Below are positions 31,824 through 40,346 of a stretch of 64,000 bases of DNA, one piece after another. The position numbers and the translations under genes were made by a program. The stretch is taken from the NCBI RefSeq assembly GCF_001428685.1, contig NZ_LMIK01000006.1:124130-188129 (forward strand), written 5' to 3'. Under the pieces are notes generated by a model, which saw only the letters and a program-made list of their open reading frames with translations, did not search any database and was not told where the DNA came from. The stretch's first letter is position 1. Each line of letters starts with the position of its first letter. This DNA comes from Lysobacter sp. Root76 (GTDB lineage Bacteria > Pseudomonadota > Gammaproteobacteria > Xanthomonadales > Xanthomonadaceae).

Positions 31824-32017
31824 GTCGATACCGGGTTGTGACGCGCGTTGCAAACACGCTAACACGTCGTCGCGGCGGGTTCATGCGGGGGACAGATTTG
31901 CCGATTTCAATAGGTACTTGTTCAGGTTTCGAGTGTTGCAATGGCGCCGTCCACACCCGCGGACCACCGTCCGCGCCATCAGTTCCACAGAACCCGTGCC
32001 ACCGCAGGAGGCTCACG

Positions 32018-32842
32018 ATGAATAAGAACATGTTGGCTGTAGCGCTCGCTTCGCTGCTCGTAGGCGGCGTCGCCGTCGCCGCGTTCCAGAGCTTCCGTGG
32101 CAACGGCGCTGCCCCGGCCACTTCCCTGACCAATCCGGATGGCAGCGCCATGGCCACTCCGGAAGGCGATATCGCCCCCAACGGCGCGATCGCGACCACC
32201 GCCAAGCCGGAGGTCGATTACGCCGACGTGATCAACGTCAAGCCGATCAACGAGAAGCAGGCGCTGTACGCGACCGTGCTCGGCACCGACCCGGTGCGCG
32301 AGACCAGCACCAGCTCGACCCCGCGCGAAGTCTGCGAGGACGTGGTCGTGCAGGAACGCCTGCCCGAGCGCGACGGCAACATCGGCGGTACGGTCGCCGG
32401 CGCCTTGATCGGCGGCCTCGTCGGCAACCAGGTCGGCGGCGGCAACGGCAAGAAGGCCGCGACCGTGGCCGGCGCCGCCGCCGGCGGCTACATCGGCAAC
32501 CGCGTCGACCGCAACCACGTCGGCGGCCGGGTCGTGAACCGCACCGAGCGCCAGTGCCACACCGTCTCGGAGAGCTCGCAGTCCACGCGCGTGATCGCCT
32601 ACAACGTGACCTACCGCAACCCGGACGGCACCACCGGCACCATGCGCACCGACAGCAAGCCGGGCAAGCGCATTTCGCTGGGCAACGAGGACAAGGTGGT
32701 CGGCTACGACGTGACCTACCGCTACCAGGGCCAGAACCAGACCGTGCGCATGGACGAGCGGCCGGGCCAGAAGCTGCCGGTCATCGACGGCCAGGTCGTG
32801 ACCCAGACCGCCTCGGCGGACAGCGGCAACGAACACGGCTGA
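32018..32842 (+). CDS. Glycine-zipper 2TM envelope protein
   Basis: A 274-residue exported protein. It opens with a signal peptide or uncleaved anchor (MNKNMLAVALASLLVGGVAVAA). A disordered segment runs to about residue 110. A glycine-zipper region follows at about 125-165 (GGTVAGALIGGLVGNQVGGG, AGAAAGGYIGNRVD). Two later cysteines (EVCEDV and RQCHTV) may pair. The C-terminal part has two similar blocks (VIAYNVTYRNPDG and VVGYDVTYRYQGQ), probably beta strands. This type is common in Xanthomonads and is thought to act in outer-membrane stability. Good ribosome-binding site (GGAGG). Confidence 0.85.
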   Translation: MNKNMLAVALASLLVGGVAVAAFQSFRGNGAAPATSLTNPDGSAMATPEGDIAPNGAIATTAKPEVDYADVINVKPINEKQALYATVLGTDPVRETSTSSTPREVCEDVVVQERLPERDGNIGGTVAGALIGGLVGNQVGGGNGKKAATVAGAAAGGYIGNRVDRNHVGGRVVNRTERQCHTVSESSQSTRVIAYNVTYRNPDGTTGTMRTDSKPGKRISLGNEDKVVGYDVTYRYQGQNQTVRMDERPGQKLPVIDGQVVTQTASADSGNEHG

Positions 32843-32883
32843 GTCGTGCGCAGGCACGGCCTGCGACCCTCCGCCGAACGACG

Positions 32884-32910
32884 ACGGGGCCGGTTATCCG
32901 GCCCCGTTTT
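32884..32910 (+). terminator. Rho-independent terminator of the glycine-zipper gene
   Basis: ACGGGGCCGG-TTAT-CCGGCCCCGT makes a 10-bp stem with a 4-nt loop, followed by four T. It begins 42 bp after the stop codon. Confidence 0.92.
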
Positions 32911-33056
32911 CGTTGATGCGGCCAGGCCGGCCTCGCGCGAGGACGGCCTGATAACGCTTACAGCGGCCCGGTCGCGCGCAAACTTCGGCCTTACCCGGAC
33001 CGGGCGCGGCCATTACAATGGCGTTCTTTTCGTTGATACGGTCCCCTGAGCGCGCC

Positions 33057-34220
33057 ATGGCCCTGAATCCCTACGATCTGTATGACGTCCGTTCCCTGCT
33101 CAGCGAAGAGGAGCGCGCCGTACAGGACACCGTGGCCCGTTTCACCGACGAGCGCGTGATCCCGATCATCGGCGATGCCTTCGACCAGGGCCGCTTCCCC
33201 AAGGAGCTGGTCTCCGAGATTGCCGACCTCGGCCTGCTCGGTTCCTCGCTGCCCGAGCAGTACGGTTGCGCCGGCCTCAACGCGGTCAGCTACGGCCTGA
33301 TCTGCCAGGAACTCGAGCGCGGCGACAGCGGCATCCGCAGCTTCGTCAGCGTGCAGTCCTCGCTGTGCATGTACCCGATCTACGCCTACGGCAGCGAAGA
33401 GCAGCGCCAGCGCTGGCTGCCGGGCATGGCCCGCGGCGAGATCATCGGCTGCTTCGGCCTGACCGAGCCGCACGGCGGCTCCGATCCGGCCAACATGAAG
33501 ACCAACGCCAAGAAGGACGGCGGCGACTGGGTCCTCAACGGCTCCAAGATGTGGATCACCAACGGCAACCTCGCCGACATCGCGATCGTCTGGGCGCAGA
33601 CCGAGGACGGCATCCAGGGCTTCGTGGTCGAGAAGGGCATGCCCGGTTTCGCCGCCCAGGAAATCAAGCACAAGATGAGCCTGCGCGCGTCGGTGACCTC
33701 GTCGCTGTTCTTCGACAACGTGCGCGTGCCCGACGCCAACCGCCTGCCCAACGTGAAGGGTCTCAAGGGCCCGCTGGGCTGCCTGACCCAGGCCCGCTAC
33801 GGCATTACCTGGGGTCCGATCGGCGCGGCCATCGCCTGCCTCGACGAAGCGCTGGGCTACACCAAGGAGCGCATCCTGTTCGACCGTCCGGTCGCGGCGA
33901 CCCAGTCGGCGCAGATCAAGATGGCCGAGATGGCGCGCCGCATCACGCTGGCGCAGCTGCTCGTCGTCCAGCTCGGCCGTCTCAAGGACGCCGGCCAGAT
34001 GCAGCCGACCCAGGTGTCGCTGGCGAAGTGGAACAACTGCCGCATGGCGATCGACATCGCGCGCGAATGCCGCGATCTGCTCGGCGGCGCCGGCATCACC
34101 ACCGAACACGCGGCGATCCGCCACGCGCTGAACCTGGAATCGGTGATCACGTACGAAGGCACCGAGACGATCCACCAGCTGGTGGTCGGCCGCGAGCTGA
34201 CCGGCATCAACGCGTTCTAA
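33057..34220 (+). CDS. Glutaryl-CoA dehydrogenase (acyl-CoA dehydrogenase family)
   Basis: A 387-residue FAD enzyme that oxidises and decarboxylates glutaryl-CoA to crotonyl-CoA in lysine and tryptophan breakdown. Family features are FGLTEPHGGSDP (FAD/substrate loop), KMWITNG, and RASVTSSLFFDNVRVP. The catalytic glutamate is E367 in TYEGTETIHQL, at the GCDH-type position near the C-terminus, unlike medium-chain dehydrogenases. The start at 33057 is consistent with a -10 TACAAT at 33014 and a leader of about 31 nt. Substrate class is inferred from the overall GCDH-like sequence. Confidence 0.9.
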   Translation: MALNPYDLYDVRSLLSEEERAVQDTVARFTDERVIPIIGDAFDQGRFPKELVSEIADLGLLGSSLPEQYGCAGLNAVSYGLICQELERGDSGIRSFVSVQSSLCMYPIYAYGSEEQRQRWLPGMARGEIIGCFGLTEPHGGSDPANMKTNAKKDGGDWVLNGSKMWITNGNLADIAIVWAQTEDGIQGFVVEKGMPGFAAQEIKHKMSLRASVTSSLFFDNVRVPDANRLPNVKGLKGPLGCLTQARYGITWGPIGAAIACLDEALGYTKERILFDRPVAATQSAQIKMAEMARRITLAQLLVVQLGRLKDAGQMQPTQVSLAKWNNCRMAIDIARECRDLLGGAGITTEHAAIRHALNLESVITYEGTETIHQLVVGRELTGINAF

Positions 34221-34228
34221 AAGGTTTT

Positions 34229-34359
34229 CCTTCTCCCGCCGCGCGGGAGAAGGTGGCCCGCAGGGCCGGATGAGGGCGCGCGTCGAAGCAGTGCCGGCGC
34301 AAGCCAAGCAGCGCTCGCGCCCCCTCACCCCAACCCCTCTCCCGCACGCGGGAGAGGGG
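34229..34359. repeat. Dispersed repeat with two GC-rich hairpins
   Basis: Two hairpins (CCTTCTCCCGCCGCGCGGGAG-type at 34229-34253, and CCCCTCTCCCGC/GCGGGAGAGGGG at 34335-34359) flank a segment containing GGCCCGCAGGGCCGGATGAG and its near-complement CCCCCTCACCCCAACCC. The overall pattern is a long imperfect palindrome. Its second hairpin matches the units of the 30-bp repeats at 43.06 kb, so both belong to one dispersed family, here between gcdH and the GNAT gene. Confidence 0.75.
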
Positions 34360-34405
34360 CTACACACCGCCAGTGATTCACGCTCAGCAGGAGAGCCGAT
34401 CCGTG

Positions 34406-34963
34406 ATGACGATTCCCGACCTGCAGCTGGAAACGCCGCGCCTGCTGCTGCGTCCGCCGCAGCTGGACGACTTCGACGCCTGGGCCGGGTTCATGGCCGC
34501 CGGCGACTACCTGCGCTACATCGGCGGCCCGCAGGCGCGGCCCTTGGCCTGGCGCGGCATGATGTCGGTGATCGGTTCCTGGGCCGCGGTGGGCTACGGT
34601 TTCTTCTCGGTGTTCGAGAAGTCCTCCGGCCGCTGGATCGGCCGCCTCGGTCCCTGGCGGCCGGAAGGCTGGCCGGGCACCGAAGTGGGTTGGGGCATCG
34701 TCGAAAGCGAAGGCGGCAAGGGCTATGCGAGCGAAGGCGCGGCAGCAGCCATCGACTGGGCCTTCGACCGGCTCGGCTGGAGCGAAGTGATCCACACCAT
34801 CGACACCGGCAACCTCGCCTCCAAGGGCGTGGCCGCCAAGCTCGGTTCGCGCTATCTGCGCCAGGACCGCCTGCCCGAACCCTTCAACGACAAGGACATC
34901 GAGGTCTGGGGCCAGAGCCGCGAAGAATGGCGCGCGCGCCGCAAGCACGGAGACCGCGCATGA
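34406..34963 (+). CDS. GNAT-family N-acetyltransferase (RimJ/RimL-like)
   Basis: A 185-residue GNAT enzyme. The opening LETPRLLLRPPQLDDFDAW is characteristic of the RimJ/RimL subgroup, and EVGWGIVESEGGKGYASEGA is the acetyl-CoA-binding motif A (usually Q/RxxGxG/A). It likely acetylates an amino group of a protein or small molecule; the target is unknown. An in-frame GTG just upstream (34403) is an alternative start. Its stop overlaps the start of the glutathione S-transferase gene by 4 bp (ATGA), so the pair is translationally coupled. Confidence 0.88.
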   Translation: MTIPDLQLETPRLLLRPPQLDDFDAWAGFMAAGDYLRYIGGPQARPLAWRGMMSVIGSWAAVGYGFFSVFEKSSGRWIGRLGPWRPEGWPGTEVGWGIVESEGGKGYASEGAAAAIDWAFDRLGWSEVIHTIDTGNLASKGVAAKLGSRYLRQDRLPEPFNDKDIEVWGQSREEWRARRKHGDRA

Positions 34964-35616
34964 TCACCGTCCACGGCTTCTCGCCCTCGGGCAATTGCCA
35001 CAAGCTCAAGCTGCTGCTGGAGCAGCTCGGCCAGCCCTACCGCTGGGTCGAAGTCGACAGCAGCCGCGGCGAAACCCGCACTCCGCAGTTCCTGGCCCTG
35101 AACCCGAACGGCAAAGTGCCGGTGATCGAGCTCGAAGACGGCCGCACCCTCAGCGAATCCAACGCGATCCTGTACTACCTCGCCAACGGCAGCGCCTTCC
35201 TCGCCGACGATCGCTGGCAGCGCGCGCAGACCCTGAGCTGGATGAACTTCGAGCAGTACAGCCACGAACCCTATGTCGCGGTCGCGCGTTTCATCGCCGG
35301 CTGGACCCCGCTGGATTCGCCGCGCCGCGCCGAGCTGCCGATGCTGCGCGAACGCGGCCATCGCGCGCTGCAGGTGATGGAACGCCATCTGGGCGAACAC
35401 GACTGGTTCAGCGCCGGCCGCTACGGCATCGCCGACATCGCCTTGTTCGCCTACACCGACGTCGCCGGCCACGGCGGCATCGACCTGACGCCGTACCCGG
35501 CGCTGCTGGCCTGGCTGGCGCGCGTGCGCGCGACCCCGGGCTTCGTCGCCTTGCCCGAACCCGACGCCCTGGCGGCGGAGCGGATCGCGCAAACCCCCGT
35601 GATTCAGACGGTTTGA
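34960..35616 (+). CDS. Glutathione S-transferase family protein
   Basis: A 218-residue protein with the thioredoxin-fold N-domain (about 1-78) and helical C-domain. It has SPSGNCHKLKLLLEQLG near the active-site position (S9/S11 or C14 candidates for the glutathione-activating residue), NGKVPVIELEDGRTLSESNAI for the cis-proline and glutathione gamma-glutamyl site, and a C-terminal DIALFAYTDVAG motif, the conserved N-capping box of GST helices. It may detoxify electrophiles or act in aromatic catabolism; the specific substrate is unknown. It is coupled to the preceding GNAT gene. Confidence 0.9.
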   Translation: MITVHGFSPSGNCHKLKLLLEQLGQPYRWVEVDSSRGETRTPQFLALNPNGKVPVIELEDGRTLSESNAILYYLANGSAFLADDRWQRAQTLSWMNFEQYSHEPYVAVARFIAGWTPLDSPRRAELPMLRERGHRALQVMERHLGEHDWFSAGRYGIADIALFAYTDVAGHGGIDLTPYPALLAWLARVRATPGFVALPEPDALAAERIAQTPVIQTV

Positions 35617-35660
35617 CCCCCTTTCGACAGGCCGACCCGACACGGGCGGCGGAGCATCCG

Positions 35661-37979
35661 ATGTCAGCGCAACCGCAGTCTTCGATCTTCAGCAGCGTGC
35701 CGAACTTCAACCCGGTCGCGAACCCGATTCCCGCGCGCATGAAAGGCCTCAACCGGGCCGAGATCTGCGACGTCAACTTCGTCGAGTTCGTCAAAGGCTG
35801 GAGCGGCCGCGCCGACGCGCGCCCGGCCGCGCACGAGGCGATCCTGGACGGCAGCGCGCTCGACGCGCGCGGCTTCCGCGAGCTGTTCGAATCGCAGCTG
35901 ATCAGCCGCCACCTCGATCTGATGGCGCGCGTGCTGCGGGTCCAGAACAAGGTCTTCTACACCATCGGTTCCAGCGGCCACGAAGGCAACGCGATGGTGG
36001 CGCGGCTGACCCGCCACACCGATCCGGCGTTCCTGCACTACCGCAGCGGCGGCTTCATGGCCGAGCGCTTCCGCAAGCTGCCGGGCATGGACCCGGTGAT
36101 GGATTCGGCGCTGTCGTTCGCCGCCAGCAAGGACGATCCGGCCTCCGGCGGCCGGCACAAGGTCTGGGGCAGCAAGCCTTTGTGGGTGCTGCCGCAGACC
36201 TCGACCATCGCCTCGCACCTGCCCAAGGCGCTGGGCACCGCGGTCGCGATCGAAACCGGTCGCCGTCTCGGCCATGCGCTGCCGATCCCCGACGACAGCA
36301 TCGCGATCTGCTCTTTCGGCGACGCTTCCGCCAACCACGCCACCGCCCAGACCGCGTTCAACGCCGCGGCCTGGACCGCGTACCAGAAGCTGCCGGCGCC
36401 GGTGCTGTTCGTGTGCGAGGACAACGGCATCGGCATCTCGGTGAAAACCCCGGGCGGCTGGATCGGCAACCGCTTCCGCAACATGGACGGGCTGGACTAT
36501 TTCGCCGCCGACGGCCTGGATCTGGCCAACGGCTACGCCGACGTGCAGCGCGCGGTCGAGCATTGCCGGCGCACGCGCCGTCCGACCTTCCTGCACCTGC
36601 GCACCACCCGCATCATGGGTCACGCCGGCACCGACTTCGAGATCGAATGGCGTTCGGTCGAGGAGCTCTGCGCGGTCGAGGCCAGCGATCCGCTGCTGCG
36701 TTCGGCGGCGATCGCGCTGGAGTCGGGGCTGATGTCCGCCGACGAGGTGCTGGAACTCTACGAAGCCACGCGCAAGCGCTGCTTCGCCGCGGCCGAGGAG
36801 GCCGATCGCCGGCCCAAGCTCGACCGGCTCGCCGAAGTGATCGCGCCGCTGGCGCCGTACTCGCCCGAGGCGGTCGCCCGGGAAGCCGCGCGCGCCGACT
36901 ACGCCGAGCGTCGCCTGGAGGTATTCGGCGGCGCAGCCAAGCTGCCGGAGAACCAGCCGCCGCGGCACCTGGCGATCCAGATCAACAACGCCCTGCACGA
37001 CATCTTCGCCAAGTACCCCGAGACCTTGCTGTTCGGCGAGGACGTGGCCCAGAAGGGCGGCGTCTACACCGTCACCAAGGGCCTGCAGAAGGCGTTCGGC
37101 CCGCGTCGCGTGTTCAATACGCTGCTCGACGAGACCATGATCCTGGGCATGGCCCAGGGTTTCGCCAACGTCGGCCTGCTGCCGATCCCGGAAATCCAGT
37201 ACCTGGCGTACTTCCACAACGCCTGCGACCAGATCCGCGGCGAAGCGGCCTCGCTGCAGTTCTTCAGCAACAACCAGTACCGCAACCCGATGGTGGTGCG
37301 CATCGCCGGCCTGGGGTACCAGCGCGGTTTCGGCGGCCACTTCCACAACGACAACTCGATCACCGCGCTGCGCGACATTCCCTGCCTGGTGGTCGGCTGC
37401 CCCTCGCGCGGCGACGACGCCGCGACCATGCTGCGCACCCTGACCGCGCTGGCCAAGGTCGACGGGCGGGTGGCGGTGTTCCTGGAACCGATCGCGCTGT
37501 ACATGAGCAAGGACCTGTACGAGCCCGGCGACGGCGCCTGGCTGACCTCGTACCCGTCGCCCGACCAGGCCATGACCCTGGGCGAGGGGCGCAGCTACGG
37601 CGACGGCGACGATCTGGTGATCTTCAGCTACGGCAACGGCGTGCCGATGAGCCTGCGCGCCGCGCGCGCGATCGAGGCCAAGCACGGCTGGAAGACGCGC
37701 GTGGTCGACCTGCGCTGGCTGGTGCCGCTCAACGACGCCTACATCGTCGAGCAGGCGCGCAACGCCAAGCGCATCATCGTCGTCGACGAAGGCAGGCGCA
37801 GCGCCGGCGTGGGCGAGGGCGTGATCACCGCGATCGCCGAAGGCGGTTTCGGCGGACGTCCGTTCCAGCGCGTGGTCGGCGTCGACACCTATACCCCGCT
37901 GGCCGGTGCCGCGTTCCTGGTGATTCCGGGCGAAGAAGACATCGTCGCCGCGGCGGATGTGCTGGCCGGGAATTCCTGA
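35661..37979 (+). CDS. Fused alpha-beta E1 component of a branched-chain 2-oxoacid dehydrogenase
   Basis: A 772-residue single chain joining E1-alpha (about 60-410) and E1-beta (about 435-770) of a thiamine-diphosphate-dependent 2-oxoacid dehydrogenase. The thiamine motif starts G220-D221-A222 and ends in CEDNGIGIS; canonical enzymes have GDG. The alpha part has IGSSGHEGNAMVARL and HYRSGG. The beta part has FGEDVAQKGGVYTVTKGL, LDETMILGMAQGFA and EGRRSAGVGEGVI. By similarity it would decarboxylate 2-oxoisovalerate-type acids. No E2 or E3 gene is in view. Confidence 0.85.
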   Translation: MSAQPQSSIFSSVPNFNPVANPIPARMKGLNRAEICDVNFVEFVKGWSGRADARPAAHEAILDGSALDARGFRELFESQLISRHLDLMARVLRVQNKVFYTIGSSGHEGNAMVARLTRHTDPAFLHYRSGGFMAERFRKLPGMDPVMDSALSFAASKDDPASGGRHKVWGSKPLWVLPQTSTIASHLPKALGTAVAIETGRRLGHALPIPDDSIAICSFGDASANHATAQTAFNAAAWTAYQKLPAPVLFVCEDNGIGISVKTPGGWIGNRFRNMDGLDYFAADGLDLANGYADVQRAVEHCRRTRRPTFLHLRTTRIMGHAGTDFEIEWRSVEELCAVEASDPLLRSAAIALESGLMSADEVLELYEATRKRCFAAAEEADRRPKLDRLAEVIAPLAPYSPEAVAREAARADYAERRLEVFGGAAKLPENQPPRHLAIQINNALHDIFAKYPETLLFGEDVAQKGGVYTVTKGLQKAFGPRRVFNTLLDETMILGMAQGFANVGLLPIPEIQYLAYFHNACDQIRGEAASLQFFSNNQYRNPMVVRIAGLGYQRGFGGHFHNDNSITALRDIPCLVVGCPSRGDDAATMLRTLTALAKVDGRVAVFLEPIALYMSKDLYEPGDGAWLTSYPSPDQAMTLGEGRSYGDGDDLVIFSYGNGVPMSLRAARAIEAKHGWKTRVVDLRWLVPLNDAYIVEQARNAKRIIVVDEGRRSAGVGEGVITAIAEGGFGGRPFQRVVGVDTYTPLAGAAFLVIPGEEDIVAAADVLAGNS

Positions 37980-38022
37980 GCGGCGATGCTTGGGGCTACG
38001 GTCGCGTCCGCGACCGCGGCCT

Positions 38023-38355
38023 CATGCGGGAGCGACGCGGGTCGCGATCGCGCCACCGCGCCACCGCGCCACCGCGCAGGCCGGCGACGCCGTCCAAGCT
38101 GACGCGGCTTCCCCTGTGGGAGCGACGTAAGTCGCGATATCTCCACGCCGCGATGATGTAGCTTGCGAGCGAAAAGCATCGCGACTTACGTCGCTCCCAC
38201 AGAAAGCGCCGCAGCCCGCGTGTGAAGCGGGGCCTTCAGCGCGGCGTAGGGATATCGCGACTTACGTCGCTCCCACAGAAAGCGCCGCAGCCCGCGTGCG
38301 AAGCGGGGCCTTCAGCGCGGCGTACGGATATCGCGACTTACGTCGCTCCCACAGA
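38023..38355. repeat. REP array of the GCGAC/GTCGC variant, with a 76-bp tandem duplication
   Basis: The 411-bp gap between the E1 fusion and ygfZ is filled by REP elements of the variant core GCGAC-GTAA-GTCGC, one forward and three reverse copies, plus an odd GCGAC-GCGG-GTCGC element near 38030. A 76-bp unit starting GAAAGCGCCGCAGCCC at 38202 is repeated at 38278 with two or three changes. Nothing coding is apparent. Confidence 0.85.
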
Positions 38356-38390
38356 AAGCGTGTCGCAGTCCGCGGGCGGAATAGGGCGCC

Positions 38391-39275
38391 TCAGCGCGCC
38401 AGACCGTCCAGCAGCGCAAGCGGTTCGCAGGGCTGCCCACCGGTAAAGAGCGGGACGTCGGGGGCCTGCAGCGGCATCACCGCCAAGCCTTCGTCGTTCA
38501 CCGCGCAGATGACCTGTCCCACCGGCGAGACCACGCCGGCTGCACCGGCGGCCGCTGCGCCGGCCGTCACTTCGTCCTGGGCGGCCACGCCCGCGCCGCG
38601 CAGCCGCATCAGGCCGCGCTTGGCTTTCCCCAGGAAGTGGGTGCGGGCCACGATCTCCTGGCCCGGATAGCAGCCCTTCTTGACGCTGAAGGCCCCCAGT
38701 CGCTCCAGCGACAGCTGCTGCGGCGTCCATTGCTCGACCTGCTCCGGCCCCAGCCGCGGCAGGCCGTGGCGCAGATCGTCCAGGGCCCAGCGCTCGAGCG
38801 CCGCCGCGTCCTCGGGCACGCCGTGCGTGGCCACGATGCGCAGGCTGCGTGCGCCGCCGTCGCCGCTCAGGTCCAACTCGATCCCGCTGCCTTCGTCTCC
38901 GCCCAGGGCATTGCCGCGGGCCTGGCCCGGGGCCGCGTAGCGCGCTTCCACGGCCAGATCGGAACGTACGGCGACGACGGTTTTGCTTCGGAACAGGTAG
39001 CGCTTCAGCGCAGCGGCGATCGTTTCCGGGTCGGCATCGGGCAACAGCAGCCAGATCCGCTCATCGGCCAGACGTAGCAAAGCCATGAGCGCGATCACCC
39101 GCCCTTTGGGCGTCAGCCAGCCGCTCCAGTGCCATTGCCCCGGCGCCAAGGCGTTGACATCGTTCATGAACTGCGCCTGCGCGAATACCGCCGCGTCGCG
39201 GCCGGAAAGCTCGATCACGCGGTGGCCGGGCAGGGCGAATGCCTGTCCGGACGGAGCCTGCGGGTTGTCATGCAT
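38391..39275 (-). CDS. Folate-binding Fe-S cluster assembly protein YgfZ
   Basis: A 294-residue aminomethyltransferase-like protein that uses tetrahydrofolate to help assemble or repair particular Fe-S enzymes. The diagnostic motif KKGCYPGQE with C202 is intact. WSGWLTPKGRVIALM and the C-terminal barrel (TAGAAAAGAAGVVSPVGQV) complete the family pattern. The start at 39275 lies only 29 bp from the divergent sdhAF4 start. The sdh promoter -35 overlaps its first codons, so the two divergent units share a very short control region. Confidence 0.93.
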   Translation of the reverse strand: MHDNPQAPSGQAFALPGHRVIELSGRDAAVFAQAQFMNDVNALAPGQWHWSGWLTPKGRVIALMALLRLADERIWLLLPDADPETIAAALKRYLFRSKTVVAVRSDLAVEARYAAPGQARGNALGGDEGSGIELDLSGDGGARSLRIVATHGVPEDAAALERWALDDLRHGLPRLGPEQVEQWTPQQLSLERLGAFSVKKGCYPGQEIVARTHFLGKAKRGLMRLRGAGVAAQDEVTAGAAAAGAAGVVSPVGQVICAVNDEGLAVMPLQAPDVPLFTGGQPCEPLALLDGLAR

Positions 39276-39293
39276 GGGGGCGGGACTTAAGAT
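39265..39293 (+). promoter_or_regulatory. Promoter of the sdhAF4-sdhCDAB locus
   Basis: TTGTCA (39265-39270), a 17-bp spacer and TAAGAT (39288-39293) match sigma70 elements in five and four of six positions. The start falls near 39300, about 5 nt before the sdhAF4 ATG, with no Shine-Dalgarno sequence. The -35 lies within the first codons of the divergent ygfZ gene. Confidence 0.6.
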
Positions 39294-39304
39294 TTAACGC
39301 TGTG

Positions 39305-39481
39305 ATGATAGGCGAAACCACCCCGGAAGCAGCGGCGGACCCCGCGGTCGAGACCCCGGCACCCTCCGTTCCGGCCACCGGCAGCGATGCGCCACCGGGC
39401 AAGGAGTACGGTGGGCGCGACGGTCCCGACCCGACCCGCTACGGCGATTGGGAAAAAAACGGCCGCTGCATCGACTTCTAG
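39305..39481 (+). CDS. Succinate dehydrogenase assembly factor 4 (DUF1674)
   Basis: A 58-residue protein. Its C-terminal half, ending GDWEKNGRCIDF with the preceding PDPTRYG, is the conserved DUF1674/SDHAF4 signature. The N-terminal half is a variable, Ala/Pro-rich segment. In mitochondria SDHAF4 binds flavinylated SDHA and promotes its joining with SDHB. The position, 79 bp before sdhC, fits that role. The mRNA is probably leaderless. An in-frame GTG one codon before the ATG (39302) is an alternative start. Confidence 0.88.
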   Translation: MIGETTPEAAADPAVETPAPSVPATGSDAPPGKEYGGRDGPDPTRYGDWEKNGRCIDF

Positions 39482-39559
39482 CTACGCCTCGCCTTCACTG
39501 CACCTCACCCATCCTTCCCGCCACGCGGCGCCGCCGCCCAGCCGAGACAGCCATCGCTC

Positions 39560-39955
39560 ATGGCGAACCGCGAACGTCCCTTGTCACCGCATCTGCAGGT
39601 CTACGCCTGGCAGATCCAGATGGTGACCTCGATCGTGCACCGGATCACCGGTTGCATCCTTTCCGTCGGCGCCCTGCTGATCGCCTGGGCCCTGGTCGCG
39701 CTGGCGGCCGGTCCCGAAGCCTGGGCCCAGTTCACCGCCTGCGCGCGCTCGCCGCTGGGCTTCCTGATCCTGTTCGGCTGGACCTGGGCCTTCGCCTACC
39801 ACCTGCTCAACGGCATCCGCCACCTGGTCCAGGACGCCGGCTACGCCTACCGCGTCGCGACCTTCGTGCGCAACGGCTGGATCAGCGTGATCGGCAGCCT
39901 GGTCGTGACCGCGCTGATCTGGCTGGTCGCGATGATGCAGCGGGGTGGCGCATGA
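39560..39955 (+). CDS. Succinate dehydrogenase cytochrome b556 subunit SdhC
   Basis: A 131-residue inner-membrane subunit with three helices. RPLSPHLQVY opens the chain as in SdhC proteins. SIVHRITG contains the conserved histidine and arginine near the quinone site, and FAYHLLNGIRHLV provides the axial histidine for haem b. With SdhD it anchors the SDH head and passes electrons to ubiquinone. The stop overlaps the sdhD start by 4 bp. Confidence 0.95.
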   Translation: MANRERPLSPHLQVYAWQIQMVTSIVHRITGCILSVGALLIAWALVALAAGPEAWAQFTACARSPLGFLILFGWTWAFAYHLLNGIRHLVQDAGYAYRVATFVRNGWISVIGSLVVTALIWLVAMMQRGGA

Positions 39956-40344
39956 ACGCCCGCGGCAAGCTGCGCAACCCGCTCAAGACCGCGCGCGGCC
40001 TGGGCTCGGCGAAGGACGGCACCCACCACTTCGTGGTCCAGCGCGTCACCGCGATCGCGCTGATCTTCCTGTCCCTGTACGTGCTCGGCCTGGTGATCTC
40101 CTGGATCGGCGGCGATTACGCCGCGGTGCGCGCCTCGGTCGCCCACCCGTGCAACGCCGTGCTGCTGGTGGCGTTCCTGGTCGCGATGTTCTGGCACGCC
40201 AAGCTCGGCCTGCAGGTGGTCATCGAGGACTACGTGCATACCCCGTGGCTGGCGATCGCCTCCCAGCTCACCGTCGTTTTCGTCTGCGTCCTCGCTGCGC
40301 TCGCTAGCGTGCTCGCCGTTATCCGCATCGCGCTGGGAGCCTGA
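39952..40344 (+). CDS. Succinate dehydrogenase membrane anchor subunit SdhD
   Basis: A 130-residue three-helix subunit. [13 protein letters not shown] carries the family's RVTA helix start. [16 protein letters not shown] is the conserved SdhD segment with the quinone-site aspartate-tyrosine (DY). It pairs with SdhC in ubiquinone reduction. ATGA overlap with sdhC and a 2-bp gap to sdhA show a tight operon. Confidence 0.95.
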   Translation: MNARGKLRNPLKTARGLGSAKDGTHHFVVQRVTAIALIFLSLYVLGLVISWIGGDYAAVRASVAHPCNAVLLVAFLVAMFWHAKLGLQVVIEDYVHTPWLAIASQLTVVFVCVLAALASVLAVIRIALGA

Positions 40345-40346
40345 CC

